Below, in pieces: positions 32,838 to 43,485 of a stretch of DNA of 64,000 nucleotides. The translations under genes were made by a program, and so were the position numbers. The notes beneath the pieces are model-generated. The model worked only from the letters and a program-made list of their open reading frames with translations. It ran no database searches and was not told the origin of the DNA. The stretch's first letter is position 1, and each line of letters begins with the position of its first letter. The DNA comes from Sarcophilus harrisii (lineage: Eukaryota > Chordata > Mammalia > Dasyuromorphia > Dasyuridae), in NCBI RefSeq assembly GCF_902635505.1, contig NC_045432.1:70067823-70131822 (forward strand), in the 5' to 3' direction.

Positions 32838-33384
32838 AAAGAAAGAAAACTAAAGTTTTCTTACTATGACTCCATCGCTATATGTTGAATAATGAGAGCA
32901 AACTGAGTCATATATCTTTGAGAGTGAAGAACCTGTATATTCCTTTTAGAACTTGGTTTTTTCCCCCTCTTTTGAAGTTTATTTGACTTCATGAAAAAAA
33001 ATGGAGAATGGGTTACAAAATGAATTTTAAACTGAGAATTTTCTTTCAATCTTATGAAAATGAACAATTAGCTGCTTTCTTTCTCAAATTTGTCTCCTTT
33101 TATTTTATCTCAGCTATTACAGCACCACAACTCATTCATTAGCTACCATTCAACATGATGCAAGGGCAGGTCTAGCAAACAAGCATCATCACTGACGATC
33201 ATAAGCTTGCCCTTCACCTCTTTTAGAATCATTACAGCACTGATTCATCTCTCCACGCTTTCAGCCTTAACTCTTAAACTGGGCAGTCTACCATCTCAGC
33301 TGCTCCCTAGCTTCTTGGCCATTTTCAAGCCGAGATGTTTTCCTGCTGCAACGAGGAGCTGAGATCATGTTTTTCCTAATAGCT

Positions 33385-33460
33385 TCTTAATCTCTAAGCC
33401 ACAGACATACGGTGCCTGGCACATAGCAGGTGCTTCATAAATGCTTAAGACTGATGGCTA
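33385..33460 (+). mobile_element. L2 LINE 3' tail
   Basis: GGTGCCTGGCACATAGCAGG, then TGCTTCATAAATGCTTAAGA. Very characteristic L2 terminal words. Confidence 0.7.
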
Positions 33461-33507
33461 GAGCGGGCCTCAGAGGCATTCATTACTTATCTACTTGGTT
33501 TGCTCAA

Positions 33508-33690
33508 GTTTGTTACTTAACCTGGGATCTGTGAACTCAGCTTCAAAACAACAAGAGATCTTACTTACATATGACTGATTTCTTTTGTAATCCCATACAT
33601 TTTCTGACACATTTAAAAACATTATTCTGAGAAGGGGTACGTACACTTTACCAGAAGGACAAAGGGGTCTACGCAGGGATATATTGCTAA
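33508..33690 (+). mobile_element. hAT-like short DNA transposon, family 2 copy A
   Basis: TACTTAACCTGGGATCTGTG, TTCTTTTGTAATCCCATACA, TTTAAAAACATTATTCTGAG, AAGGGGTACGTACACTTTAC and GACAAAGGGGTCTACG. The layout matches a widespread short mammalian DNA element with a TTCTTAACCTGGG-type terminus. A reversed relative lies at 57480. Confidence 0.55.
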
Positions 33691-34164
33691 AAGTTTAATG
33701 AGCGGCTCTCCAAAAATAGACTTACACACAACAATCTTTTCTCCGATATCTTCTTGAATATAGACAATCAATAAAGCAAAACATCAAGTCTTGATTGACA
33801 GCATTTGGCAGTTTCTAAAATATAAATGTACACACTGAAAATTTTATTATCAGCTCTCTCAAATAGTACAAGGTGATTCCAGCATGACTCTGAGTCTGGG
33901 ACACAAAATCAGGAGACCTTTTTGTACTACTTCAGATCTTCTTGGAGCTCTGGGGCTAACTCCCTTTGCAAACAGAAATACAACTCTCCAAAAGAGCAAT
34001 TAGTGTAGTTTGGGAGAAGAGTATGTTCTTTTTGCCAAAGCTGTTTATGACTAACGACTGCTTGCTTTTAAACCCGAATGGGAGCCCACAATGGGTTTCC
34101 CCCAATATTGTGCTGGGCATTTAGTATTTCTCAGAATTAATTAGGAGGCTTCTTAGTGAACAGG

Positions 34165-34385
34165 AGGTTAGCTAAGCCTGGAATCAGGAAGAGCTGAGTT
34201 CAGATGTGGTCTCAAGACACCTCCTAGATGTGCAGTTTTATTATCTGTAAAATGAGTATAAGAAGAGCAGCTACTCTATAGGGTTGATGTGAGAATCATG
34301 TAAGATAAGATTTGTTTAAAAAATATGCTTAGTAGAGTACATGGCATACAGCAGGCAGTATATAAGTGTTTATTTCCTTACATTC
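34165..34385 (+). mobile_element. MIR/THER-type SINE
   Basis: GCTAAGCCTGGAATCAGGAAG, GAGCTGAGTTCAGATGTGG, TTTATTATCTGTAAAATGAG, TAGGGTTGATGTGAGAATCA and TACATGGCATACAGCAGGC. Full MIR layout from head to tail. Confidence 0.75.
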
Positions 34386-34487
34386 TCTAGTATTGAAATG
34401 TACTGTGTGACTTTTACAAACTCATGAGCATATGGTGTGCAGACATTTGGCATTTATTTATCAATCACTATCACAAAGAATATCAAA

Positions 34488-35120
34488 TGTTATTGATGAG
34501 GTTTGGCTTTGGGGTACCCAAATGAAATTAGGGTTTCTGGTGGTCAGGGAGTTAAATAAGGTCTAATTGAGGTCGGGAGGGTTAGGGTTAGAGTCGGGAG
34601 TCGGTGGTGCAAGGGTAGGGAGTTTTGGGGATTCCCTTCTGGCGGCACAAGAGTCCCCTGTAAAGGAACTTACAGACTTGAAAACCTAGATTGATAAAAG
34701 AGGTTTATTATGGGGATTGGAAGTCAGGTTAAAGTCTAGTTAAGGAAATAGGTGAGAGTAAAGAGGCACTGGAAACAATATTCCAGTGGGCAGAAACCAT
34801 TGGGGTTGGAACTGCTGCAAAGAGAAGGTCTTAGTTTGGCTCTTTTATAATAGGGGGCTTTGACTACAAGTTGAAGGGGGCTCATGGGTGGAGTCCCAGG
34901 TTGCTTCCTCCCTAGGTTTCAGCTAGGGCTAGAATTTGGAATTGAATTCAATGGGGTTTTGGGACTGAGCTGACCCCACCCAGATAACAAAGATGAAACT
35001 GTGCTTGGGGTGGAGTCCCCTCACTGAGACAGAGTTGAAGGAGATTTTCTCCTTTAAGGATTTTCAGTTTTGGGGTTCCCTCTTCATTATGGGTAGCACA
35101 TTAATGGTATACCCAACATA
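34488..35120 (-). mobile_element. solo-LTR-like retroviral LTR
   Basis: An approximately 630-bp block has TGTT at the left edge and AACA at the right. Read on the minus strand it shows a TATA box (TATTATAAAAGAG, about 34845-34857) and then, about 140 nt on, an AATAAA signal (ATAATAAACC, near 34704-34710). A U5-like GT- and C-rich region follows. That spacing is typical of an ERV1-like LTR. No internal retroviral sequence adjoins it, so it is a solo LTR fossil. The exact edges and the target duplication are unsure. Confidence 0.55.
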
Positions 35121-35164
35121 GATCAGGAGGGAATGGGAGCCTTAGATGCTGGGTCTTGTTTTTG

Positions 35165-35412
35165 ATTCTCTAAACAATTATAAGCAACTACTGTGTCCAT
35201 GTGCCAGAGGCTGAAAGTACCAAAGTGAACTCAAGGAATTGAATTATGTTGCTGAATTACTGGGTAAAGTAAAAGATATACAACCAAGAGGCATTTCTGG
35301 AGCATCTACTATGTGCCTGGCACTGTGGACAGAGGGACAAAAACATGAACCCATCCCTCCTCCCAGGAGCCATGTGTTCTACTGGGGGAGGCGAGCACAT
35401 TTATAAAGATGG
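35165..35412 (+). mobile_element. two MON1/MIR-like SINE fragments in tandem
   Basis: 35165-35235 carries CTACTGTGTCCATGTGCCAG. 35282-35412 carries GGAGCATCTACTATGTGCCT, GGCACTGTGGACAGAGGGAC and TCTACTGGGGGAGGCGAGC. Same family as 9815. Confidence 0.55.
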
Positions 35413-35459
35413 ACTGCATTCATATCCAGTGGAGACATAGAGAAGATACGCCAAGCAGA

Positions 35460-35476
35460 GGGAGGGGAGGGGAGGG
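35460..35476 (+). other. G-quadruplex motif
   Basis: G runs of 3, 4, 4 and 3 are separated by single A residues. Short-loop motifs of this kind are among the most stable predicted quadruplexes. Confidence 0.55.
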
Positions 35477-36285
35477 AGGCATCTGCATTTAGAGGGATCA
35501 AAGAAAGGTCTCCATGCAGAACCTGAAGGAAGAAAATCCAAAATCAGGACTTCCTTCAGCAGGCCATTCTGAACAATTCCTCACTGCAGTATTTTGGTTC
35601 CAAGAGAACAGGAGGTTGGGGGTCTTCAAATTGCCCCCCCCCAAAGCCCATAACTACTGCTTTTAGGGCAATAATGGAAAAAAGCCAGAGTTTCCTTTTC
35701 CTTAAGGGGTTATTTATGTAGTAAACACACCTTTTCCACTTGAGGCCCTTTAGAGGATAATTAAACTCACCAGGTCATCTCCCTTATAAAGCCACCTTGA
35801 TTTAGCACTGCAGAGGGAAGTCATTAGCTGTATTAGAAACCAGAGCCTCAGACCAGAGGAGTAGAATCTAGTCCAAGAAGGAAGGCCTTTTAGAGAAATC
35901 TTAGCTCTCTTTCCTGTAACTTTAAAATGAGGCTCTCCAAACAAAGGTCACCATCTAACCAGAGAAATCTTTGCTACCTCCAAGCTTTCAGTGGGACATC
36001 TAAACCCTACCATCTCCCTTGCTGGTTGTATGTAAGCCAGGAGCAGGGGCATATGGGAACTGGGCTCCGACTGGCTCCCTGAACTGATCATTAAATTTGT
36101 AGTGTGAGCATTTCCACCTACAAAGGCTGCGAAGGATTTGATTCATTATTTTATTGATTGAGTAGTCTTAAAGTGATGGAAAAAATGTTAATAATGAAGA
36201 TTAAACTTAACTGTGTCATATATGTATAGTTTTCCCCCTTGGAAAGCTGATAGTTAAACATTGATGGGCACACCAGTGGGGAAAC
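35477..36285. other. unannotated sequence
   Basis: No gene or confidently assigned repeat. Includes a C10 run near 35633-35642. Confidence 0.35.
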
Positions 36286-36420
36286 TCCTTCCAATCGGTG
36301 TCGTAAGGAAGGTTCTTTGAATGGAGCATTGGTGGCGAAGCTCAAATGGCATCACGGTCCGTCAACCAATGGCCTGGTATTTGAAGTGTGCGTCTCCATA
36401 TGAGTAGCGAGCAGCGAGTA
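36286..36420. promoter_or_regulatory. CpG cluster with three CCAAT-type boxes
   Basis: Three NF-Y-type motifs lie at 36291 (CCAATCGG), 36328 (ATTGG, reversed) and 36366 (CCAATGG), about 37 bp apart. Roughly eight CpG dinucleotides fall in 130 bp, unusual for this window. No TATA box or donor is evident. It may be a regulatory element or a remnant of a promoter-bearing repeat. Confidence 0.3.
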
Positions 36421-36444
36421 ATGTGGAAATAATCAATTGTTTCT

Positions 36445-36860
36445 AGCAAGTCAGCTACCAAGTCCTGTGAAATTGCCCTTCATGACGAATCTTCCATCAG
36501 TTCACTCCTTGTCATTTCCACTATCTACAACCCCACTTCCCCCCCCCCCCCACCCTGTCACTGCTCACTTCCAAGATCCGTTTGCGCTTTTCTTCTCCCC
36601 TTTCCACTTTTATGAACTCTCTATTGTCCCCAACCAATGCATGCTTCACACCATTACCAGCCTGCTTTTCCTGTGTCTGTAGATCTTCCATATCTTGCTA
36701 CAGCTTGCTTTGTATCTATTTCTTTGCACATTATCTTCCCTATCAGATTGTAAGCGCCACAAGGTCAGGGACTTTTGCCTGTTTTTGGATTGCCAGCATG
36801 TGCCACAGTGCCTGGCACATGGTAGGTGCTTAATATATGTTTACTGAATTATTGAACTGG
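36445..36860 (+). mobile_element. L2 LINE 3' part
   Basis: TCAGCTACCAAGTCCTGTG begins L2 text, and the block ends AGATTGTAAGCGCCACAAGG, GTGCCTGGCACATGGTAGG and TGCTTAATATATGTTTACTG. A C12 run lies near 36541-36552. Confidence 0.7.
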
Positions 36861-36864
36861 ACTG

Positions 36865-37180
36865 AAGGAAAGTATGGGAAGCCAGGAGTGGTAGACGAGG
36901 AGAGAAAAAGTCCCAAATGGGCCACCCAAAGGCACAGGGTGAGGGGATGGAGTGTCTTGTGTGCCAGCTGGCAGGTCAGTGGAACTGACATATAGAGGGA
37001 AATTAAATATAAAAAGACAGAAAAAAACCAGGTTGTTAAACAGCCCAAAGAAGACCTTATGTTTGATCCTAGGGGCACTGGGGGCTATTGAAGGGGTCAG
37101 ATCATGTACTTCGGGAGGTTCCCTTAGGAAGATGTCCATCTGGAGTAGGGAGATGATTCAGGTGTCTATGGAAAGAGTCC
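36865..37180 (+). mobile_element. old dispersed repeat, class unsure
   Basis: GGGCACTGGGGGCTATTGAAG, GGTCAGATCATGTACTTC and AGTAGGGAGATGATTCAG resemble a common mammalian dispersed element ('gag-cattgaag ... agtgacatggtcaga'). Its class is not recalled with confidence. Confidence 0.3.
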
Positions 37181-37284
37181 AGGTGAGAGCTCACACACTA
37201 GGCTGGTGGCTCTGTGACATGTTGTCAAAGGAGAAATGATAAGATCTGCCAAGAGAATGTACATATCAAGCAAGTGAGTGAGGC

Positions 37285-37795
37285 AATGCTCTTCTTTGAT
37301 AGCCCTAAAGCTCAGGGCCGACTGGGTTACTCCCCGTTCAGGAAACTCCAATGGCTCTTTTTGACTTGGAAGCTGATCCAAACTCTTCCATGATTAATAC
37401 CCTTCACAAGCTGGTTCCAAGCTCCCCTCTCGCTTTGTTATATACATCTTATCCTGCTCCTCATGTCTAGCTGCACAAACCTTACTGTTCCCTATATGAT
37501 TGTAGCAACCCCTTCCTCATCTCTGCCTCGTAGAATCCCTCATTTCCTTCAAATCTCCTTAATGTCCAGCTTCTATATGGGGCTGACCTCTGCCCGCAGC
37601 TAGTGCCCCTATGCCAAGCAAAGGGAATTTTTTTGGGGGAAGGTAGACATACGTCTGCATACAGGCACAGATTATCTCTACCCACATAGTTTTAGTTCTT
37701 TGAAGGACAGAATTTCATTTTTCTCTTTATATGCCCAGCACCTAGCCCGGTGCCTGGCGCAACACAGGTGCCAGGGCCGAGGTAGCGAACGCTCG
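37285..37795 (+). mobile_element. L2 LINE, long 3' fragment
   Basis: CTCCAATGGCTCTTTTTGAC, CCTTCACAAGCTGGTTCCAA, GCCTCGTAGAATCCCTCATT, GTTCTTTGAAGGACAGAAT and CAGCACCTAGCCCGGTGCC. These run through the L2 3' end in order. Confidence 0.7.
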
Positions 37796-39551
37796 CTGAT
37801 GGACTGGTTGTTGTGTTTGCCAGTTAGAGAAGTCAGGATGGACAGCGGGCTGTCCGCTATTATTGCAGAGACAAAAAGAAAGGTCAAACTCATCAGGCCA
37901 AAGGACTAAACTTGCCTTCTCCCACAAGCCCATGAAAGAATGGGCAAAGAGTGATGGTCTGTGTATAGAAACACTGAGGCCGAGAATGAGTCAAGTCTGG
38001 AGATGGAAGTGGGTTTACCTGGGACCGGGAGAAAACAGGTCCCGATGGAACATCAGCACATCCACAGAATGGGAACCGGGCTTCATTTTCTTGGCCTCAG
38101 TGGGCCGGGTTGTACAGAACTTAGACTTGCCCCAGCACCCAGGTAGCCCAAACCTTCTCTGGTAATTGTATGGGGCTAGCTTTACTCATTGCTTTTCCTA
38201 TCTAAGTATTTTATTAAATCCTTCTGTTTGCCCTGCTTCTTTGGTCATGGGGAAAAGAGCTCAGTGACCCCCTGAACTCCCACCAGTGCTAAACCTCTGG
38301 ATTCCTCTGTGGTGGATAATTGTGTTTCAAAAGGCCGGGCGCTGAAACAATCTTAGCGTGCCAGGAGAGAAGCAGCAAGAACGGCCATCAAGGACAGGAT
38401 GGTGAGTGAGCAAAAGCTGAGTTTTTGATGACTTGGTACACCTGCTAGCAGCCCGCCTGCTCATTCACCTGCTCATTGGCGTCTTGGCTGTACGCTTTCT
38501 TTATGAGATTCTCACTGGGTGCATTTGGCAATCTAAGTACAAAAGCTATTCCTTCGTTGCCTCCTGCGGACCCTCAGCTTCCCTTTAAATTATTCAGCCC
38601 TTGCTGTTTCCTTCTTCCCCCCACCTGGTACCCTCTTAGGCCATTTCTTGTAAAAGGAAATAACTTTTATCAGCTAAGTTGGGGCTGATGTCATCGTTTT
38701 TCCCAGCATACCTGGGCTTGCAAGGCCAGAACTTGGGGTCTGAGCTGTAGTGGCTGGCGTGGTTCTCCAATGGTCCCTCAACTCTTTTGCACACTCACTT
38801 GCTTATAGCTCTCCGGTGCTACGCAGCTGTCCTGCACACACACTCCTTTGCTGGGAGCCTACCATCCAGCTCACTCCCACCTCCACGTGCCCCCCCCCCC
38901 CACACACACACCAGAACCTTCCCAGCAGGCAGAAGTAAGGGAAGGCTGAGCAGGAAGTGAGCCCTTTCCAAAGCCCTAGTATTTGGAGCCGGAAGCTCCC
39001 ATAAGGCTGCCAATGAGGACTGCAGTCACGTCTGTTAGGCTTTGCTGGGTTTCTAGAAACCCGGAAGCCGTCATGGTTGCTTTGCCTAAGGCCTCTCCTG
39101 GCTGCTAAAGCATATGCTTAGCAGGTATGTTTTTGACTGAGTGCCAAGCTCCCCAGGTTTTCTATCATTTGCCAGATCTTTTTTCATCCTTGGAAATAAT
39201 ATAGTTAAACCCTAAGTACGAGGCAAACACTCAAACTTGTGGCACACAGAAGTACAGACATTAGCTTCAGTTCTTAATTTTACTTTGAACTTTGTGTTAT
39301 GGTCTACCAAAGTACACATTTAGAATTTAGAATTTAGCGAAGCAAAATGCTCCAGAATTCAGGCCAATTAATGCTGTCTCGTGCCACCATTTGGCATATT
39401 CTTGCTCTGTTTTTACTGCAGTTCGATATCCAATACCCCATTCCCAAAGCACACATTTTATGAACAGGTTTAGAATTCACAAAACCTTTAAAAAAAACTA
39501 ATTTGGACCAAACAAGAATTACTTCAGCCTGGGCGTTGAGCCTGCAGAATT
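37796..39551. other. mostly unique sequence, some CpG
   Basis: No gene is supported. A C12 run merging into (CA)n lies at 38890-38911. A perfect 16-bp palindrome GGGTTTCTAGAAACCC lies at 39047-39062. The region 38330-38480 is moderately CpG-rich. Confidence 0.35.
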
Positions 39552-39878
39552 TCAGTAAACAACACGCACAGGATCTGGGTTGCCAATAGAGATCAAAGCT
39601 CCTCTGTCATTTAAGAGATGAGTTGTCATGGTGTCCGGGCTTGTGATAAATCTCTGAACATGGGCAGCCTGGCCTCTAATGACGGCAATCCATTCTGTTG
39701 GGGGGCTGCTACGCGAAGGCTTTCTGACCTCAAAGGATCTCTCTGAACTTCTGCTCTCCTGGCATAGCCTTTGAGAAGCCAGGCTTATCTCCACATCCCG
39801 AGAAGACATTAGAGTAGGATGAATAGGTATTAGGAGAAATGAAAACGATATTAATACCCAAACATTATAAAGCAACAC
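39552..39878 (-). CDS. hypothetical 108-aa ORF with signal-like start
   Basis: The product starts MLLYNVWVLISFSFLLIPIH, a hydrophobic stretch of about 20 residues like a signal peptide or anchor. A polar, Ser/Arg-rich middle follows (RSSERSFEVRKPSRSS), then PTEWIAVIRGQAAHVQ and HLLNDRGALISIGNP to a stop after DPVRVVY. The 3' two thirds hold CpG-bearing codons and read smoothly. The 5' part is pyrimidine-rich and could be intron before an acceptor. No family is recognised, and no strong donor or polyadenylation signal is seen. It may be a real exon or a chance ORF. Confidence 0.2.
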   Translation of the reverse strand: MLLYNVWVLISFSFLLIPIHPTLMSSRDVEISLASQRLCQESRSSERSFEVRKPSRSSPPTEWIAVIRGQAAHVQRFITSPDTMTTHLLNDRGALISIGNPDPVRVVY

Positions 39879-40369
39879 TTTAAAAAGTCAATGAGTGAAA
39901 TTCCCTCAGGATCCACGATATCCTTTGGCAATGTCACAGACAGCCAGAGAGCCTTAATCAACTCTTCTGAACCACCAAGGACCTCCGGACGAGGCTGTTA
40001 TTCTGGCATGTGGTGCAGGGAAGGTGGTGCCGGGCATACTTCCGGGAGCTCTTGGCTGAGGCAGGGGAAGGTTACTGCTGCTTTGTCTTCAATTCTAATC
40101 CCCTGCTCTCTGCACCAGCAGGGACGATGGTAACCCCTAATATTGATCTGAGACATCTACGTTGTACATGGCCAGGGTGTGCCTCCTTTCTCTTGGCTCC
40201 GCCTAAAGGAAAGTACCGTGAAGATAAACATGAGCTTCCAGAGTGGCCCCACTCTTTGGTACCATGTGGATGGAAGGGGGACCGAGAGGCAAAGATGGGT
40301 CGAGGAGTCCAGGGTTCTAATGATGCTTTCAATTCACAGTGCAGGTACAGTGCGAGAGCACACTAATGA
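39879..40369. other. unannotated sequence
   Basis: Overlapping ORFs on both strands (40010-40366 +, 40072-40332 -) lack support. No repeat is recognised. Confidence 0.35.
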
Positions 40370-40570
40370 TAATACTAGCATTTATAGGATGCTTTAAGAT
40401 ATCTTCTCTGACCATCATAACAAACCTGTGAGGTAGAGGCTGCCGGCACCCCCATTTTGTGGATGAAAAAACCAAGGCATATAGAGGTTCAGTGGTTTGG
40501 CCGTGGTCACATGGCGAGTGAGTGTCTGAGATAGGGTTTGAACTTGGGTCCAACACTCGGTATACAGGTA
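40370..40570 (+). mobile_element. MIR-type SINE
   Basis: CATAACAAACCTGTGAGGTAG, TTTTGTGGATGAAAAAACC, GGTCACATGGCGAGTGAGTG and GGTTTGAACTTGGGTCC. MIR core and 3' half. Confidence 0.65.
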
Positions 40571-41095
40571 CTGGGAATATGGCTCCCACATTTTCAGAAT
40601 TCTGGGCCCCTATCTAATGAATTCTTATAGGAAAGTGTTATTGTCCTGTGGTCGTAAGTAGGTTTCTTTTCCCTGTCCATCGCTCTCTATTTGGCTTTCC
40701 TTTCAAGAATACCCTTCTTCATTTATATGCATGGAGGAAAAGAAAATGGGCCTATCCAGTTGGCTTTAGTGAAGAAGTAATCCCTCAGAAAAGAAGTTGC
40801 TGCTGAGTGTGAGAAGTAGCCCCTTAAACCCCCATGCTTGGGTGAAAATTATTTGAGCCAGGCGGGCTCATTTTTCAAGATCGCTTTGACTACAGATAGG
40901 GATCCCGAGCCCATGTCCGCCATGTATCCCGGCAGCTGAGAGGGTGAGGGGAGGCCCCGCTTCATCGGGAAAGCTGCCGCGCAGCCAAGAGGGCAAGCGG
41001 ACGCTGGCCGAGGTGCACATCTCTGCTCTAACGAGGAACAGAAATCCAGGGGATTTTGATAAAGTTACCACTTTGGCTTTTCTGAGAGGATTTTG
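40571..41095. other. unannotated sequence, CpG-richer at 40900-41030
   Basis: About ten CpG dinucleotides occur in 40900-41030 (for example AAAGCTGCCGCGCAGCC and GCGGACGCTGGCCGAGG). There is no TATA, CCAAT pair or donor to make a promoter call. A small minus ORF (40868-41071) covers it without support. Confidence 0.3.
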
Positions 41096-41099
41096 TGCA

Positions 41100-41470
41100 G
41101 CAGCTATCCAGCAGAGTTAAAATTCTCTGAAGCAGCTAGTAATTGGGTGTGTGTGCACGCATAAATAGGCAGTGGGATTCAATGAGGAATTAGATATGTG
41201 ATTAAGAGAAAGAGCTGGAAATCAATTGGAAATTGTCATAGCTTAACTTAAAAAGAGGTAGGGGCTGGGATTGCTTTAAAGAGCCGTTTGTTTTCTTCTC
41301 CTCTTTCTATACTTAATTAACTGTGATCACGATGATTAATACGGAATATACTTTAAAAAGCCTGTTTCAGATGACTATTGGCTTGATATGCTGATTAAGA
41401 ATATGCGGCATTACATTATCTTTTATTATTCTGATAAATTCAAAATCAAATCCTTCCTGGACATCTCAAA
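41100..41470. promoter_or_regulatory. AT-rich candidate conserved noncoding element
   Basis: This repeat-free block is rich in homeobox-like words: GAATTAGATATGTGATTAAG, ACTTAATTAACTGTGATCAC, GATGATTAATACGG, ATGCTGATTAAGAATATG and GCGGCATTACATTATC. Its texture is like vertebrate developmental enhancers and like the block at 6010. It lies next to a CpG-richer stretch. No orthologue is recognised. Confidence 0.25.
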
Positions 41471-42609
41471 CTGATCAATCTCCCATCACAGAGCTGGAAT
41501 GCCATTGCAGGGAATTCTGAAAGGACTGGGCCGGAGTTGGGGGAGGAAGGACATGATAGTCTAGACCCTTTGTGTCTGAATGTCAAATAATACTGGATGG
41601 GGGGGGGGGAGAGGGTGGAAGGAATGTAAAGGGTATCCTCCAGTAATATAAGATGAAAACAGACCCTCAGCTTTGCCCCACCTTGGGCTATCTGGCTTCA
41701 GGCAATGTGCTTCTTTCTGAAAGGAGGGGTTCCATCCGGGTGATCCCTTTCAGTTATAGCATAAAGCAAGTTGTCAGGAGAGGAGGTCTGTTCTCTTAGG
41801 AACTCTTCAAAGAGGGGAGGTGACAGGGGAAGTTTCTACCTTTCCTACCTCCATGGCAGCTGAGGAGTAATCCTAAGAGGGCTCTGCTCCTAGATGACCT
41901 GCTGCCCTCCTCTCTCCCTTTTCTCAACTCAGGGTTTTCAGGAGCTTGGAGTGTATAGGGCAGCTGCCATTTCAGGGATTTACTTAAGAACTTTGGGAAA
42001 TGTAGGTAGGGCTTGATGAGCCTGAGCCAGCATTTGGTGGGTAAAAATACCTTAGGCTCTTGAAGAGTGAGCAAAAACCAATACTGATCTAGGAAACAAT
42101 GGGAAATGCAAGAGAATATAGACCCCAGCTGTAAGTTACAGGAAGGTAGGGCCGTCACCATGGTCCTAGGAGCTTCCCACCAGTCAAATGCCAACAGACA
42201 GAGGCCTGGCAAACACCTGCATTCAGGCTTGTCCAGCGTGGTCCCAGCTAAGTTTCTTTGTTTCTCTTAGTTCTTTGGGGGGAAGAGATTACCCAAGAGG
42301 ACAGTGAATGCCCCCCTAGGGGGCAACTTTCAGGTCCTCATTTCCCTCTCAGGCTTCACCATCCTTTAACCCCCCCCCCCCCAAATTCAAGAAGCCAAGG
42401 CTTCTTGGCACTAGCTCTGGAGCTCTGCCTGCCCCTCTTCTCTCCAATCACAGGGGTGTCAGCCCAGATCAGGCCCTCTGTACCCAAGCCTAGATTCCTC
42501 CAATAACTGGTCCAAGAACTGGCTTGTGTCACATCTCTTCCTGAGCCTTCCATCTTCCCCCCAACTGCCAAGTGAGATTTGTGGGGCCCAGCTTTGACTG
42601 GTGTGTCCT
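41471..42609. other. unannotated sequence
   Basis: G11 lies at 41599-41609 and C13 at 42370-42382. The 138-aa minus ORF at 41796-42212 has no domain or splice support. Confidence 0.35.
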
Positions 42610-42830
42610 CCTGCTTGGGAAATGCCAGAGGTTCCCTTCGGCCTCTAGGATCAGATGCAGACTTCTTTCTGGCATTTCGAGGTCTCCACAGCTGGGTTCC
42701 ACCAGCCTTTTCGGCCTTATTATAGGTGGCTCCCATCCACACATGCTGTTTTGTAGCCCAAATCCTCTTTTTTTGTTTCTTCTGTGGCCAATGCTTGGAA
42801 TGTCCCCTCTCCTTGCTTCTGCTTGTAATA
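42610..42830 (+). mobile_element. L2 LINE fragment
   Basis: CCTCTAGGATCAGATGCAGA, CTGGCATTTCGAGGTCTCCA, ACCAGCCTTTTCGGCCTTAT and CCAATGCTTGGAATGTCCC follow L2 3' ORF2 order. It is decayed and interrupted by a T-rich run. Confidence 0.6.
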
Positions 42831-42835
42831 GGTGT

Positions 42836-42990
42836 GTGAGTGTGAGAGTGTGTGTGTACATATACACTCCTATACACATATATGCACATATATACATGTC
42901 CACACCTAGGCATATACACATACATGCACCTATGCACATGCACACAATACAGACGCATCCGCATATGCACACACATGCACACTACAAATA
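42836..42990. repeat. degenerate (CA)n/(TG)n tract
   Basis: Alternating purine-pyrimidine sequence changes from GTGTGAGTGTG to ATATACACATATATGCACA and ACACACATGCACAC. It is an aged microsatellite with Z-DNA potential. It creates the 208- and 147-aa minus-strand ORFs, which are not genes. Confidence 0.8.
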
Positions 42991-42999
42991 GGACCTCCT

Positions 43000-43310
43000 T
43001 TGATCCTCATAAAACACAGTTACCATTGTCCCCATGAGGAATATGAGCTAGAAGTTAAATGACTTGCCCAGGACTGGATTTGAACTTGGGCCGTCTTGGC
43101 TCTCAGGGCAGCCTTCCAGGCCCTTTGCCACCAGCTGTGTCAGCTGCCGAGGCCTTTGGAATCCGCCCCACCTCCTAGCACCTCCTCCCTGAGAAGTACC
43201 TTTATTTCTACAGCTTAGTGTTTCCTAGGCCACTAACAGGGTATGTGACTTATTCAGGGTCACACAGCCAGTATGAGACAGAAGGAAGACTGGGTGCTTG
43301 AGCTTGAGTC
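43000..43310 (+). mobile_element. two MIR-type SINE fragments
   Basis: 43000-43165 carries TTTGATCCTCATAAAACACAG, AAATGACTTGCCCAGGACTG and GATTTGAACTTGGGCCG. 43195-43310 carries GACTTATTCAGGGTCACACA and GCCAGTATGAGACAGAAGG. Confidence 0.65.
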
Positions 43311-43384
43311 TACGATGCTAAGTTGCACAGAAAATGCAGAGCCTTATTGGCAGAATGGTTTTCCACACATCAGGGCTCCCTGTA

Positions 43385-43485
43385 CCAGGGCCATTACAGG
43401 TCCGGTCCCTGGCTCGTCCCACCCTCAGGCTCCTAGCACAGGCCCTGGCACAGAGTGGGCAGTTACCGAGCACTGGCTGATGAGT
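43385..43485 (+). mobile_element. L2 LINE 3' tail
   Basis: CCTAGCACAGGCCCTGGCAC, then AGAGTGGGCAGTTACCGAG. L2 terminal words, decayed. Confidence 0.5.

Noticed and set aside
34579-34591. Telomere-like TTAGGG units
   Set aside because: Only about two units inside an LTR. Not an interstitial telomere array.
41796-42212. 138-aa minus-strand ORF
   Set aside because: No domain, no splice context and composition like surrounding noncoding DNA. Likely chance.
42356-42982. Longest ORF in the window (208 aa, minus), plus the 147-aa frame inside it
   Set aside because: It runs across a degenerate CA/TG microsatellite and an L2 fragment, giving Cys/Met/Val/His-rich nonsense. No motif or conserved-looking stretch.
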